Below, in pieces: positions 39,198-51,249 of a stretch of DNA of 64,000 nt; the stretch's first letter is position 1; every line of letters begins with the position of its first letter. The DNA is from Microthyrium microscopicum (taxonomy: Eukaryota > Ascomycota > Dothideomycetes > Microthyriales > Microthyriaceae): assembly GCA_010405405.1 (NCBI GenBank), contig MU004236.1:1990070-2054069 (forward strand), written 5' to 3'. Below the pieces are notes generated by a model. The model searched no databases and was not told where the DNA came from. It saw only the letters and a program-made list of their open reading frames with translations. The translations under genes were made by a program, and so were the position numbers.

Positions 39198-39465
39198 TAT
39201 TAGAAATAAGTTATTCTAAGTAGGTAAAGACTATAATTATTATAATTCTAGTAGATATATAAAAATAGGAATAAGAGTAATTACTAGGAAGTTACTTAGA
39301 CTCTTATAATCTCTCTTCTTTATTACTTAGAGCTATAAGGACTCTACTAAGCTATCTATGTTTATAATAGGTCATTATTAGTTAACCTAACTAATAACGC
39401 TTTATCCTACGTAGATATGTCCTATTAGTAGTTATCTTAAACTAGAGGTGTCCTAGTTTCTAATA
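39198..39465. repeat. Right LTR of the inner gypsy fossil
   Basis: The partner of 30,687-30,954, followed immediately by the same ATTAG pentamer. Equal length indicates no indels between the two LTRs since insertion. Confidence 0.85.
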
Positions 39466-39470
39466 ATTAG

Positions 39471-39712
39471 AGAATTCTAATACTCTAATTAAATAAGGAG
39501 TTAGTAAAGCTAATAGATTTAGTAAATCTATAAAGAATCTTTAATAGGGTCTAAGACTATACGTATAGAATATTAATCTATATAGGCGCTTCTTTAGAAG
39601 TAAATTCTAGGGTACGTAATATAAGCGTATAAGTAGTTAAATAGTTCGTAGATTATATAATAAGCTATAGAACTTAGAGTAAGTAAATAATTAGATTATA
39701 TTTTAGAATCTA
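39471..39712. mobile_element. Probable remainder of the outer gypsy fossil and its right terminal repeat
   Basis: Sequence following the inner element's target duplication. Bases about 39,655-39,712 match about 23,450-23,507 near the left end of the outer element. I read this as the far end of the outer Ty3/gypsy fossil, separated from its body by the nested insertion. The boundary is approximate, and how far the match extends leftward is unclear. Confidence 0.5.
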
Positions 39713-39782
39713 TAAACGACATCGTGAAAAAATTATTATACATTGCAAATTGGACTACGTATTATACTAGAAAAGTTATATT

Positions 39783-40270
39783 TAACTTATTATAAAGATA
39801 TCGGATGCGTATAAGATAACTACGTACTTTATTAAAAATATTTTAAAAGTATTTAAAATATTTTAAACTTATTAGGTACATCGTAGTTATTTTAAACTTA
39901 TTATAAAAACATTAGATGCATATAAGATAATATATACTTTATTAGAAATATTATAAAACTATTTAAAATATTTTAAACTTATTAGGTACATTATAGTTAT
40001 TTAAAACTTATTATANNNNNNNNNNTATTAGGTACATTATAGTTATTTAAAACTTGTTATAAAAATATTAGATACGTATAAGATAATATATACTTTATTA
40101 GAAATATTATAAAACTATTTGAAATATTTTAAACTTATTAGGTATATTATAGTTATTTTAAACTTATTATAAAGACATTAAATGCGTATAAGATATTATA
40201 TACTTTATTAGAAATATTATAAAACTATTTAAAATATTTTAAACTTATTAGGTATATCGTAGTTATTTAA
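39783..40270. repeat. 110-bp tandem satellite repeat interrupted by the assembly gap
   Basis: At least four head-to-tail copies of a unit of about 110 bp. Key landmarks are AAACTTATTATAAA, GATGCGTATAAGATA, TTTATTAGAAATATT and TTATTAGGTACAT. Starts fall near 39,783, 39,894, 40,004, 40,050 (right of the gap) and 40,160. Copies differ by point changes including CpA/TpG losses, so RIP acted on the array. The gap lies inside one copy, so the true copy number is unknown. Confidence 0.9.
40016..40025. other. Assembly gap (10 N)
   Basis: Exactly ten N inside a tandem satellite. Both sides carry the same repeat unit, and the phase breaks across the gap (46 bp instead of about 110). The fixed length suggests a placeholder for a gap of unknown size. 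Confidence 0.98.
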
Positions 40271-40329
40271 GTATAGCTTATACTATACTTAAGTAAATTT
40301 ATTATAGCTAGAGCTACGTATAATAGAAT

Positions 40330-40430
40330 ATAAATAATGCTTACTAGTAACTTTCTATATATCTAGATATATCTAGACATGTTTAGATATGTCTAGATAT
40401 TAGTATCTAGATATGTCTAGCACTTAGATA
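40330..40430. repeat. Short interspersed palindromic AT-rich motif
   Basis: Several copies of a TCTAGATAT/TCTAGACAT-like motif that is close to its own reverse complement. Related TCTAGATATATCTAG strings recur in the modular array up to about 44.7 kb, always just before AGATAAAGTAGTAACG-like sequence, so they are part of that repeat module. Confidence 0.5.
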
Positions 40431-40699
40431 AAGTAGTTACGATCTTTAGGTAGAAGATGTAATTTTTAGGAAAAGGGATTAAAGATTACTATATAACTAG
40501 CTACTAAGGCGTAATAGCCTTTTCTAATTAGTTAAGATATTGCTATTTTTATATCTTACGCTTTAAGTAAGCTATGCATCGCCTTTATAGTCTATCCTTC
40601 TTAAACGTTCTAATTAGCCTTTAATATTATTATTCTAGTCCTAACGGGTTATAAGCAGGATATACGACTAGGCTTTTATCTCTTAGACCTAATAGAAAG

Positions 40700-43600
40700 A
40701 TATATCTCTTATATTCATTATAGCCAACTAAGGAGGTATTTAAGGACTTAGTAGTTACTACTATAAGTAGTTACTAAGGAGTAATAACCTTTTCTTTCTA
40801 GTTAAGATAGCGCTATTCCTATATTTTACGCCCTATTAAGCAAGCTATGTATTACCTTTATAGTCGAATTGAGTAATTACGTTAATAAATGCGTCTATAC
40901 TCCTAACTAGTTAAAGAAATAGCTAAAGATTATCTTAAGCTCTATTTACGGGTAGGTAGATTAGATGCTTAGAGTAATAATAGTTGTTTAGGGGTCGTTA
41001 CTACGTATAGGAACGTCGCTTACTAGTAACCTCTATTATATCTAAATATATTTAGTACTTAGATAAAGTAGTAACGATATTAAGAGCAGGTAAGGCAAGG
41101 TAAGGTAATAGTACCTTTAGCAGTATATTAGTTAACTATAATAATAAGAGTAATAGTAAGTAGTATATAAATTAAGCTAAGTCTATGCATAATGCTTCTT
41201 ATTGTCGCAAAGCGCCACTATATCCGCTTTTATCCCACTAGTTTTTAGGACGTAGACCATAATAGTAACTGTCGCCCTAGCACCGTTGTTAATCGTGGTA
41301 TTACTAATGCTCGTACCTAGGACTTCTATCTCTAACTCTATTCTACGCTTTAAGGCACTACTTATCCTATATACTATATAATCCTCTATAATAAGGTCCT
41401 ATATGCTCACTATATTAAGGGTAAGATATTACTCCTATTAAGCTATAAGTAGCCTAATTATTATTTTAATCGTATAGTGCTACTTATCTCTTTACGTAAC
41501 TAGCAAAGTTAGAGATTTATCTACTATTCCTAGTCTAATAGAGATTAATGTTAAAGACTAATTATAGTATATTAAAGAAGTCTTTCCTACCCTATGCTAC
41601 TCAAAAAGTATTATTAACTTCTTTCTTTCTTGAATTATCTTTCCTATAGGAATAAGAGAGTTTCCTTTGAAAATTTCTATATTTAGTACTATTATATAGC
41701 TATTAAACTAGGTAAGAATACTTAAGCGATACGATAGAGGAAAAACTACCTTAAGCTCTATTTATAGGTAGGTAGATTAGATGCTTAAAGTAATAACTAG
41801 CGTCTATAGTAGTAAATCTATTTAGCGTATCTAATTGCGTCTATAGTATACTCTGAAAATTCTATACGAAGCCTTACAACCTTTAATACTATATATTATC
41901 TAAGGGTCGTTACTACGTATAGGAACGTTACTTACTAGTAACCTTTATTGTATCTAAACATGTCTAATACCTAGATAAAGTAGTAATAATATTAAGAGTA
42001 GGTAAGGTAATAGTACCTTTAGCGGTGTATTAGTTGACTATAATAATAAGAGTAATAATAAGTAGTATATAAATTAAGCTAGAAGTAGTCTAGTTATCGT
42101 TTTAATCATATAGTGTTACTTACTCCTTTACGTAATTAGTAAAGTTAGAGATTTATTTACTATTCCTAATCTAATAGAGATTAATATTAAAAACTAGTTA
42201 TAGTATACTAAAGAAGTCTTTCCTACCTTACGCTACTTAAAGGGCGCTATTAACTTCTTTCTTTCTTAAATTATCTTTCCCGTAGGAATAAGAGAGTTTC
42301 TTTCGAAAATTTCTATATCTAGTACTATTATATAGCCGTTAAACTAGGTAAGAATACTTAAGTAATATGATAGAGAAAGAACTACCTTAAGCTTTATCTA
42401 TAGGTAAGTAAATTAGATACTTAGAGTAATAACTAGCGCCTATAGTAGTAAATCTATTTAGCGTATCTAATTACGCCTATAGTATACTCTAAAAATTCTA
42501 TACGAAGCCTTACGACCCTTAATACTATATATCGTCTAAGGGTCGTTACTACGTATAAAAACGTTGCTTACTAGCAACCTCTATTATATTTAGATATATC
42601 TAGCACCTAGATAAAGTAGTAACGATATTAAGAACAGGCAAGGCAATAGCACCTTTAGTAGTATATTAGTTAACTATAATAATAAAAGTAATAGTAAGTA
42701 GTATATAAATTAAGCTAGAAATAGCCTAGTTGTTATTTTAATCGTATAGTGCTACTTACCCTTTTATATAATTAGTAGAGTTAGAGATTCATCTACTATT
42801 CTTAATCTAATAGAGATTAATATTAAAAACTAGTTATAGTATACTAAAGAAGTTTTTCCTACCCTACGCTACTTAAAGGGCGTTATTAATTTCTTTCTTT
42901 CTTAAATTATCTTTCCTATAGGAATAAGAGAGTTTTCTTCAAAAATTTCTATATTTAGTACTATTATACGGTCCGTTAAGCTAGACTTAAGGGGCTTCTA
43001 GTAGCGTTCCTAACTTTAGCAGTTTATATACGTATTAGATTTAAAGTCTAAAGAATTCACTAAGTAGAATATATTTCTAACACGATCCTACTTAACGACA
43101 AGAAGAAATATTTAACATACTATAAGCCTCTATAAATGCCTTTAATAAGCCGTTAAACTAGGTAAGGATGCTTAAGTAATGTAGTAAAAAAAGAACTACC
43201 TTAAGCTCTATCTACGGATAGGTAGATTAAATACTTAGAGTAATAATAGTTATCTAGAGGTCATTACTACATATAAGAACGTCGTTTACTAGCAACCTCT
43301 ATTATATCTAGACATATCTAGCACCTAGATAAAATAGTAATAATATTAAGAGTAGGTAAGGTAACAGCATCTTTAGCAGTATATTAGTTAATTATAATAA
43401 TAAGAGTAATAATAAATAGTATATAAATTAAGCTAAAAGCAGCCTAGTTGTTATTTTAATCGTATAATACTACTTACTTCTTTGCGTAACTAGCAGAGTT
43501 AGAGATTTATCTACTATTCCTAGTTTAATAGAGGTACTATTATATAGCCGTTAAACTAGGTAAGGATACTTAAGCAATATAGTAGAGGTATTAAGCAAAT

Positions 43601-45000
43601 AAATGTTTCCTTAGTCGTTTTAGTAGCGTCCTATACGAGCTCTTCTTCTAAGACAACGAAAGGGGTTCCCTTATAATAAATATAGTTAAAGAACGCTGTG
43701 CAAAGCTAGGGTCGTATTTAAGAACTTAGTAGTTACTAAAGTAGTTATTAAGGAGTAATAATCTTTCCTTCCTAGTTAAGATAGCGCTATTCCTATATCT
43801 TACGCCCTACTAAGTGAGCAGTGTATTGCCTTTATAGTCAAATTAAGCGATTATGTTAATGAATGCGTCTATACTCCTAACTAGTTAAAGAAATAGCTAA
43901 GGACTACCTTAAGCTCTGTCTGTAGGTAGGTAGATTAAATGCTTAGAGTAATAATAGTCGTCTAGGGGTCGTTACTACGTATAGGAACGTTGCTTACTAG
44001 TAACCTTTATTATATTTAGATATATCTAGCACCTAAATAAAGTAGTAACGATGTTGAGAGTAGGCAAGGCAATAGTACCTTTAGCGGTATATTAGTTAAT
44101 TATAATAATAAGAGTAATAGTAAATAGTATATAAATTAAGCTAAAAGTAGCCTAATTATCATTTTAATTATATAGTACTACTTGCCCCTTTACGCAACTA
44201 GCGGAGTTAGAGATTTATCTACTATTCCTAGTCTAATGGAGGTACTATTACACAGCTATCAAACTAAATAAGGATACTTAAGCAATGCGGTAGAGGCATT
44301 AAGTAGGCAAATGTTTCCTTAGTCGTTTTAGTAGCGTCCTGTACGAGCTCTTCTTCTAAGATAACGAAAAGGGTTCCCTTATAATAGATATAGTCAAAGA
44401 ATACTGTACAAAGCTAAGGTCGTATTTAAGGACTTAGTAGTTACTAAAGTAGTTACTAAGAAGTAATAACCTTTCCTTCCTAGTTAAGATAGCGCTATTC
44501 CTATATTTTACGCCTTACTAAGCGAGCAGTACATCGCCTTTATAGTTGAATTAAGCGATTACGTTAATAAATACGTCTATACTTCTAACTAGTTAAAGAA
44601 GTAGCTAAGGACTACTTTAAGCTCTATCTATAGGTAGGTAGATTAGATACTTAGAGTAATAACAATCGTCTAAGAGTCGTTACTACGTATAAGAACGTCG
44701 CTTACTAGCAACCTCTATTATATCTAGATATATCTAACACCTAGATAAAGTAGTAACGATATTAAGAGCAGGTAAGGTAATAGTACCTTTAGTAGTATAT
44801 TAGTTAACTATAATAATAAGAGTAATAGTAAATAGACTAGATTTTTTTAAATGTTTCCTTAGATATTTTAGTAGCGTCCTATATAGGCTCTTCTTCTAGG
44901 ATAAAAAAAGGGGTTCCCTTATAATAGACGTAGTTAAAGAACGCCATGCAAAGCTAGGGTTAAGGGTTTAGCATCTTTATAATTCTCGTATTAGTAAGGA
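40700..45000. repeat. Modular long-period repeat array of unknown identity
   Basis: At least three modules recur in plus-strand orientation. One holds GGGTCGTTACTACGTATAGG followed by a TCTAGA-like box and a run ending in ATAATAATAAGAGTAATAG; copies start near 40,995, 41,895, 42,540, 43,258, 43,968 and 44,672. A second, about 160 bp, begins TAGAGATTAATGTTAAAG and ends in a CCTATAGGAATAAGAGAGTT block (near 41,540, 42,180 and 42,810). A third begins AAATGTTTCCTTAGTCG and contains ACGAGCTCTTCTTCTAAG (near 43,603, 44,310 and 44,856). Successive copies lie roughly 640-900 bp apart. Modules combine in different orders, so this is a higher-order array built by duplication. No function is visible; protein-like patches occur but belong to no family I know. 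Confidence 0.75.
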
Positions 45001-46017
45001 CTTAGCAATCTAATAAACATTATTGAGAAAAGTAGCTATCCTTAAGTTAATAAGAGCATACTAATTATTAAGGTAGGAAAGCCTATATCGTAATAATAGG
45101 TGTTTTCCTAATCTAAGGCTAATAAATAAATTAAGTAATAGAGAAGCTTCTATAAAGAAGAGTAGAACATCTAATAATATTAGAGTTATTAACCTACTAA
45201 CGTACTAAAAATAGTTTAATTATAGTACTATAAGAGATTCTTATAAGCTAGGTACTAGTTTTAGTAATAAAGTAATTAAAGAATTTTAAGACTTTAAAGC
45301 GTCTATTAGTAAGTAATGCTTCTAGAATATATATTAGCTAATTACTAACAAATTTCGTATACCTATAGGTTATACCTTCTAAGTTAAGAACTATAAAAAT
45401 TAGTTTATTAACTAAAGTAGTTAAAGAGTCTATATATTCTATACTCTTTACTACTAAATCTATCTCTTATTAACTTTGCTTTCCTTTTAAGTATTTAGCG
45501 TACGCTTTTATAAAGTTAAAGTACGAAACTAAGTAATCGCGTTAATAAATACGTCTATACTCCTAACTTATTAAAGAAGTAGCTAAGGATTACCTTAACT
45601 TCGTTTATAAGTAAGTAGATTAGATGCTTAGAGTAATTATTTATAGTGACGATAATTGCGTTTGCCTTAACTTTAATATAATTAAGATTATTCAAACACT
45701 AGACTTATTTTTAGTATCGTTGCCTAAAGCTTTAGCGACGAGATTATAGCCTTTAAATATTCCTATAGTAAGTATAATAGTTAGTACTTTAAAAGTTTAG
45801 GTAAGTAATGGCGAAGGACGACTTAGTAATTAGACGGCTTCCTAACGTCCTTAGCCTAACTAGCTTTTATAAGCGTGTAAAGAAATTATAGCTATTAAGT
45901 ATACTCTTAAGAATGAGAAAACAAGCTCCTACTAAAATATCTAAGCTCTTATTATAGATACGGCAAAGCTAAGATAGCTAATTATTAATAGATTACTAAA
46001 TAAGGATAATAATCTAT
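45001..46017. other. Unassigned AT-rich sequence with more surviving CpA/TpG
   Basis: A mixture of low-complexity and somewhat GC-richer sequence (about 45,630-45,960) in which I see no tandem structure and no family motif. It may be the degraded end of an adjacent transposon. Confidence 0.4.
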
Positions 46018-46738
46018 AGATAGTAGGTAGTTGTAGCTTATGCTAAATACGGAAACTTTATATTAGTTCCCTAAGTATAGGATTAGGATTAGGTAGTAAC
46101 TTCTTATTAAAGAAGCAGTTATTATTAACGTTAGCTAAGCTATATATACCCTTCGCTCGTATAACTACCTAGCTAGCTTTATTCTTTCGCTCTTTTAGAT
46201 AGGTTAGTTTTATGTAAATACGAAATAAGAACTAAGCTAATCCGTATATATTAACAGTACCGTAATTACCTTAATAGGATATTATAAGCTTAGGTAATAG
46301 CCTATTAGGGTAGAAAGCTGCTCTACTAACGTTAATATTAACTAATATATAGGAAATCGTAAGTTAAGTACTAGTATAGATAGTAAGTAGTTGTAGCTTA
46401 TACTAAATATAGAAACTTTACGTTAGTTCCCTAAGTATAAGATTAGGATTAGGTAATAACTTCTTATTAGAGGAGTAGCTATTATTAATGTTAGCTAAGC
46501 TATATATACCCTTTACTTATATAACTATCTAGCTAATTTTATTCTTTCGCTTTTTTAGATAGGTTAGTTTTACGCGAATATGAAATAAGAACTAAGCTAA
46601 TCTATATATATTAATAATACTATAATTACCCTAATAGGATATTATGAGCTTAAGTAGTAGCCTACTAAGATAGAAAGCTACCTTACTAACGTTAATATTA
46701 ACTAATATATAGGAAATTATAAGTTAAGTACTAGTGTA
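46018..46738. repeat. 360-bp unit in two tandem copies
   Basis: Two head-to-tail copies of a unit of about 360 bp, beginning near AGTAGTTGTAGCTTA (46,026 and 46,386). Landmarks such as AGGATTAGGTAGTAA, CTTCTTATTA, CTAACGTTAATATTAACTA and GGATATTATAAGCTTA recur at the same offsets, the last in variant form. The copies differ by scattered transitions. No third full copy is adjacent. Confidence 0.85.
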
Positions 46739-48120
46739 GTATCCTTAGAGAGCTAATAAGCTGCTATTAAGATAAAGCTATTATAGATTAGCTCTAATAA
46801 ATGGAAAGACTTTTCGTAGTCTAATTGTAGCTACGTTTGTATTAGATTAGTAAAAGTGGTTAAAGAATATATTAAGAGATTAAAAAAGGGTTAGCTAATT
46901 ATTATAGCTAGCGTTAGATGCTATCTTAATTAATATAAACTAAATAGCTACTAAGATATTTATTATAGGGAGTAGTAACTAAAGGTAATTTCTTAGCTCT
47001 TTATAACTTTACTATAATTTGCTAGCCTAATAAAGAATTCTTCTAAGATGAGCTATTTACTTTTCTTTTATAATATAATATAGAGTTAGTTAAATACTTT
47101 ACTTAGTTTACCTAGAAGAGATTATCTTATTAGTAAGTGCTTTCTAGTATTAAGAATCTATATTCTTAATTACTCTACTAAGTTAACTATAATCTAGGAA
47201 TAGTAAACTTACTTAATTAACTTCTAATCTAGGAAGGTATACTTAAAATGCCTCTTTCTATCTATTAGTAATAAATATATTACTAAATTATTTAATATCT
47301 ATAACTTTAATAGTATAAAAGTTATATAGCTATGCTAAATATCTATATATATATTATCTATATGCTATATATAACTAAAACTACTTATTAAGTATATATA
47401 GGTAAAAAATAGTACCTACTTATATAAAACTATATAGTTATTTCTATATCTTAATAAATATAAGCCTATAGAAAGCGGTCTTACTATATATAATAGTATA
47501 ATATTAATTAAATAGTAAATAGGATAGAGCTTTATAACTTTTTTATGCTCTTATAGTAAATAGGTATATAAATATATATAGTCTATTGCTAATTTAAAAA
47601 GATAAGAGTTACTTAGAACTTTATTTATTATGTTTATTATAAAGAAAGAGACTATAAAGTAAGTATACGTTTTACGTAATTAATTTAAAGAAACTAAGTA
47701 AGTATAGAAAATAGAGTAAAGAAGAGAAATAAGCTACCTACGCTTAGCTATTAATTTTTCTTATCTTCTATATAAAGAATGTCTATAATATAAAAAAATA
47801 GAGTTTCTTTTACTTTATATATAAGGTTTAAAGTCTTAAGTAGCTATAAGGAAATATACTTTTTTAAGTATAGTAGTGCTTTAGTATTGCGCTATATAAA
47901 AGCTATTAAAATAACTTTAATAAGCGCTTTCCTTATACTTAAGCTAAGTAGAAAGTAGAATAAAAAGAGAAAGAGGAGGTTAAATTAAGTTAAAGCTAAA
48001 GAAAAGATTTAGGAAGAGTACTATCTTAACTAAGAAGGAAAGGTTATTATGCCTTAGTAATTGCTTTAGTAACTACTAAATCTTTAGATATTTACTATTC
48101 TAATATAGTTAAAAATAATT
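46739..48120. other. Unassigned AT-rich sequence
   Basis: RIP-degenerated sequence with scattered longer stop-free stretches. I see neither a domain signature nor a repeat that I can name. It precedes the 63-bp minisatellite and could be part of the same decayed element. Confidence 0.4.
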
Positions 48121-48189
48121 TTTGCTTAGGGTTTATCTCCTTATTACTTTAACTTCTATATTCTTTAACTTAATAAGCCCTTTATGTCT

Positions 48190-48480
48190 TATTGTAGTAA
48201 TTATAGTAGCTATAGAGGTAAATTTTATGGTGGTTAAGGTGGAGGTAGGTTTAATAGAGAAGGAGGTGGTGGCTATAAAGGCGAATTCTATAGCGGTTAA
48301 GGCAGAGGTAGGTTTAATAGAGAAAGAGGTAGTAGCCATAGAGGTAAATTCTATAGTAGTTAAGGTGGAGGTAGGTTTAATAGAGAAGGAGGCAGTGGCT
48401 ATAGAGGCAAATTTTATGTTAATTGATGTGGAAATAGGTTTAATAGAGAAGGAGATAGTGGTCGTTATTATTATTAATTA
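48190..48480. repeat. 63-bp minisatellite, Gly/Arg-rich in one frame; a partial copy follows at about 48,630-48,790
   Basis: Four copies of a 63-bp unit: AGGTTTAATAG starts at 48,247, 48,310, 48,373 and 48,436. The period is a multiple of three. A plus-strand frame reads a Tyr/Gly/Arg-rich RFNREGGG-YRG pattern, as in RNA-binding RG tails, while another frame gives the longest open frame in the AT-rich block (133 codons, 48,122-48,523). The RG-rich reading looks like the ancestral one; the long frame is an artefact of the period being a multiple of three. The sequence is degenerated. The host element is unidentified. Confidence 0.65.
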
Positions 48481-48799
48481 TACTTCTTCTAGTATCTGCT
48501 TAATAGCTTTAATAATAGCCTAGTTATATCTTTTATTTCTATCTTTTTTCTTCTTACTACTTCTAAACTCTAATATAACTCTACTACTTTACTTATAAAG
48601 CTAACTAAAATATTAGAGGTCTTAGGATATATAGAATATATAGTAGAGGCGAATTCTATAGTAGTTAAAGTGATAATAGAGAAGGAGGTAGTAGTAGTAA
48701 AGGTAAGTTCTATAGTAGTTAAGGTAGAGATATAGAAGGGCTAAGGTAGTAGCTATAGAGGTAACTTTTATAGTAGTAAAAGTAGAGTAGTATATTAAG

Positions 48800-50430
48800 T
48801 ATTATTATAATATCTCTAACTTTTCCTTATATAAAGTAGACCTTATAGAGAATAAAGGATGCTAAGTAGTAAATACTTAAAGTACTTTTTTAGACGTTCC
48901 TAGACTTCTAAGGTGCTTTAAAAGCGCAAGTAAGGAAAGGTAATGTAGCTATATATAGTAGTAATAGCCTCTAGATATAGTGTTTTTTAGGGAAGCTAAG
49001 TAGTAGTAGCTTTCCTTTATAATAATATATATTAAGTTAAAAGTATTACTTCTATGCTAGATATAGTTCCTATGCTAATAAAGAAGTTTAGTAGTTTAAT
49101 ATTATTATAATTACTATCTTAGATAGGTTGGTTAGAATATAGGTAGTAAAGCTAGTTAAAGTTAGTTGTAAAGCCTTACTTAAGTATTTTAAAGAGTAAT
49201 AGTGTTGTTATTAACTTTATAAACTCTAACTTCATGTTTTGGTAGTATAGGTTTATTATAGGATAATATAAGCTAAATAAATAAGGTAAGCGCGTAATTG
49301 CTTTAGTTAAGGGCACTCTTTAGTGGTATATTAATTGTCTATAATAATAAGAGTAATAGTAAAGGACTAGTTTTTAGGCAGTAGGCTTAAGATGAGGGCA
49401 ATCTGTTTAGAAATAACTAAGACTAATAAGTGCGTAAATAATAGCGTAAGTAATGATAAATATTAAGGTAAAGTATAATAAGCGTTAAGTTAATCTCTAT
49501 CGCTATTAAGAATGGTTACGTATTTAAAATCCTCTTTAATATTCTGCTTAATAGTTTAAAAATAGTAGTCCTATTACTAGATACATAATTACCTACTTTA
49601 AGAACCTTATTTAGTATTTATAATTTTTTATAATATATATATCCTATTAGCGTATAACTAAAGTCTTAACCCTTATAATAAATAGCGAGCTACTCTTATA
49701 TAAATATTAAGAGGTAATAGTTACCTTTATAGCTAGCATCTTAGAGGCTAGTAAAATAGAAACTATAAGGGCATTTAGCTATAATAATAAGTGTTATACA
49801 TAGAAGGCTTATAGTAGTATTATTAATAGGATAGAGCCCTTTGTATAGTTTGTGGAGTTAAGGAAGTTTGGTATTAAGGGCTATTTCGTATTATTCTTCT
49901 AATATACTATCCTAGTAGGTAATAACGTTAGTAAGGTATCTTTTATGCTTAGAATACTAAAGTATAAGATATTGCTTAGATAGAGTAGTTAGCCTAGTTT
50001 TAATTTTATCCTTAACTTTAGAAATTGCTTTAGTAATATAGGTTCGTAATGAGAGTAACTACGTAGTAAGTATAAGATAAAGTAGATATAAGATAATAGT
50101 CGTTTATATACTAATCTATTTTATAAGTAAATATAGGTTTATATATACTTAAAAGTCTAAGAATGTCTATAAAGACTTAATTTAAACTACTAAAGCTGAC
50201 TTTAGTATGTTCTATAGTATAATAAGCTATAGTATAAATATATAACGTTCTGTAAATTAGATTTATAAAGTACATAGTAGTAGTGCTTATTATAATACTG
50301 CTAAGCTCCTAAATAATAGATAAAGATATTAGAGTAGTGACTTTAGAGTAAAATTCTGTTATTTATATAAATTACTATTATTACTAATAAGTCTTTTGCT
50401 TTTTATTTAATATGCCGTTTCTCTTCTATA
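48800..50430. other. Unassigned AT-rich sequence with one isolated repeat-module motif
   Basis: Most of this is degraded sequence with no family signal. Near 49,340 a single copy of the ATAATAATAAGAGTAATAG motif seen in the modular array recurs, some 4.5 kb beyond the array. A stretch around 49,700-50,040 reads rather like a protein in the plus direction but is not assignable. Confidence 0.45.
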
Positions 50431-50436
50431 AGATCT

Positions 50437-50850
50437 TATTAGAGAAAATATTATATTAATACTGTTTTATTATTAATGTAATGCCGCCTTAAGTATTATA
50501 AGTTGTTGCTTAAACTCGTTTATAGAGGGGAAGGAATCTATACTTTAGTAATATGCTGCTACGCGTTATTATTATTATTGTTATTATATAATTAGTATAT
50601 ACTTGTAGTATAATGCTTATAAAAATATTATTAAAGTAATATAATAATGTTTACCTTAGTGCTAGCGCTGTAATTGCTCTTCTATAGTACTATCCTAAGG
50701 CCGTTCTGCTTTTATAGTAATTATATGTCGACTTTCTAAAAAATAATATTGCGTTAATGCTGTTTTATTGTTAATATAATGCCGCCTTAAGTTCTACAAA
50801 TCGTTGCTTAAACTTATTTAAAGATAGAGAGGAGCCTATACTTTAATAGT
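50437..50850. repeat. Direct repeat pair of about 110 bp, about 300 bp apart
   Basis: Copies at about 50,437-50,550 and 50,738-50,850, each with TAATGCTGTTTTATT-like and ATGCCGCCTTAAG blocks, a TTGCTTAAAC block and an AGGAGCCTATACTTTA-like tail. Key positions are offset by 298-300 bp. They may be solo terminal repeats or two rounds of a small insertion. Confidence 0.55.
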
Positions 50851-51249
50851 AGGAAATTAAGAAAGTTAGGAAGAGGGTCTAGCTTTAGCGCTTTAGCGCT
50901 CTAATATAGTATTAATAGACGTAAGCTAGAGTATATTAAATAAGGTATTAATAAGTCTAAAAATCTTAATAACCTTCTGCTTTAGTATATAGTTTAGCTT
51001 AATTTTAGTTGTAGGTTTATTACGTATTATAGCTACTATAAATAGCTACTTATTTAATTCGAATAATAGTAATAAGTGCCTAAATATAATATAGGATATA
51101 ATAGCTATAGGTATAAGTAAGAAGGAGTATAGTAAAGTATAAGGAACGTATTAAGAATATTAGCAGAAGATAAGGCGTATAAGAGTTAAGTTTAGTTTAA
51201 TGATAGTAATATTTTAGTAAGTTTTAGTTTAGTCGCGACTTTAGAGATA

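Larger units (their letters stand above)
30682..39470 (-). mobile_element. Ty3/gypsy LTR retrotransposon fossil with both LTRs and a 5-bp target duplication, nested in the outer element
   Basis: A structurally complete but coding-dead element from 30,687 to 39,465, flanked by ATTAG at 30,682-30,686 and 39,466-39,470. The 268-bp LTRs are 30,687-30,954 and 39,198-39,465. They have equal length, are about 90 percent identical by eye, and almost all differences are transitions. The coding region is on the minus strand: gag-like about 37.7-39.2 kb, reverse transcriptase about 36.25-37.1 kb (a YFNN-type catalytic block and a downstream palm/thumb region readable), integrase-like about 34.9-35.7 kb. 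The total of 8.8 kb is longer than usual for this family, and about 2.2 kb in the 3' part may be a further insertion. It lies within the outer gypsy fossil, so it inserted later. Dozens of breaks. Confidence 0.86.

Noticed and set aside
46080-46095. Telomere-like GGATTAGGATTAGG string
   Set aside because: There are only two or three units, they are not tandem TTAGGG, and they recur inside a 360-bp tandem unit. This is not a telomere.
48122-48523. 133-codon open frame in the AT-rich block as a gene
   Set aside because: It is made of a 63-bp minisatellite whose period keeps all frames open, and is dominated by Val/Glu/Ile repeats with no domain.
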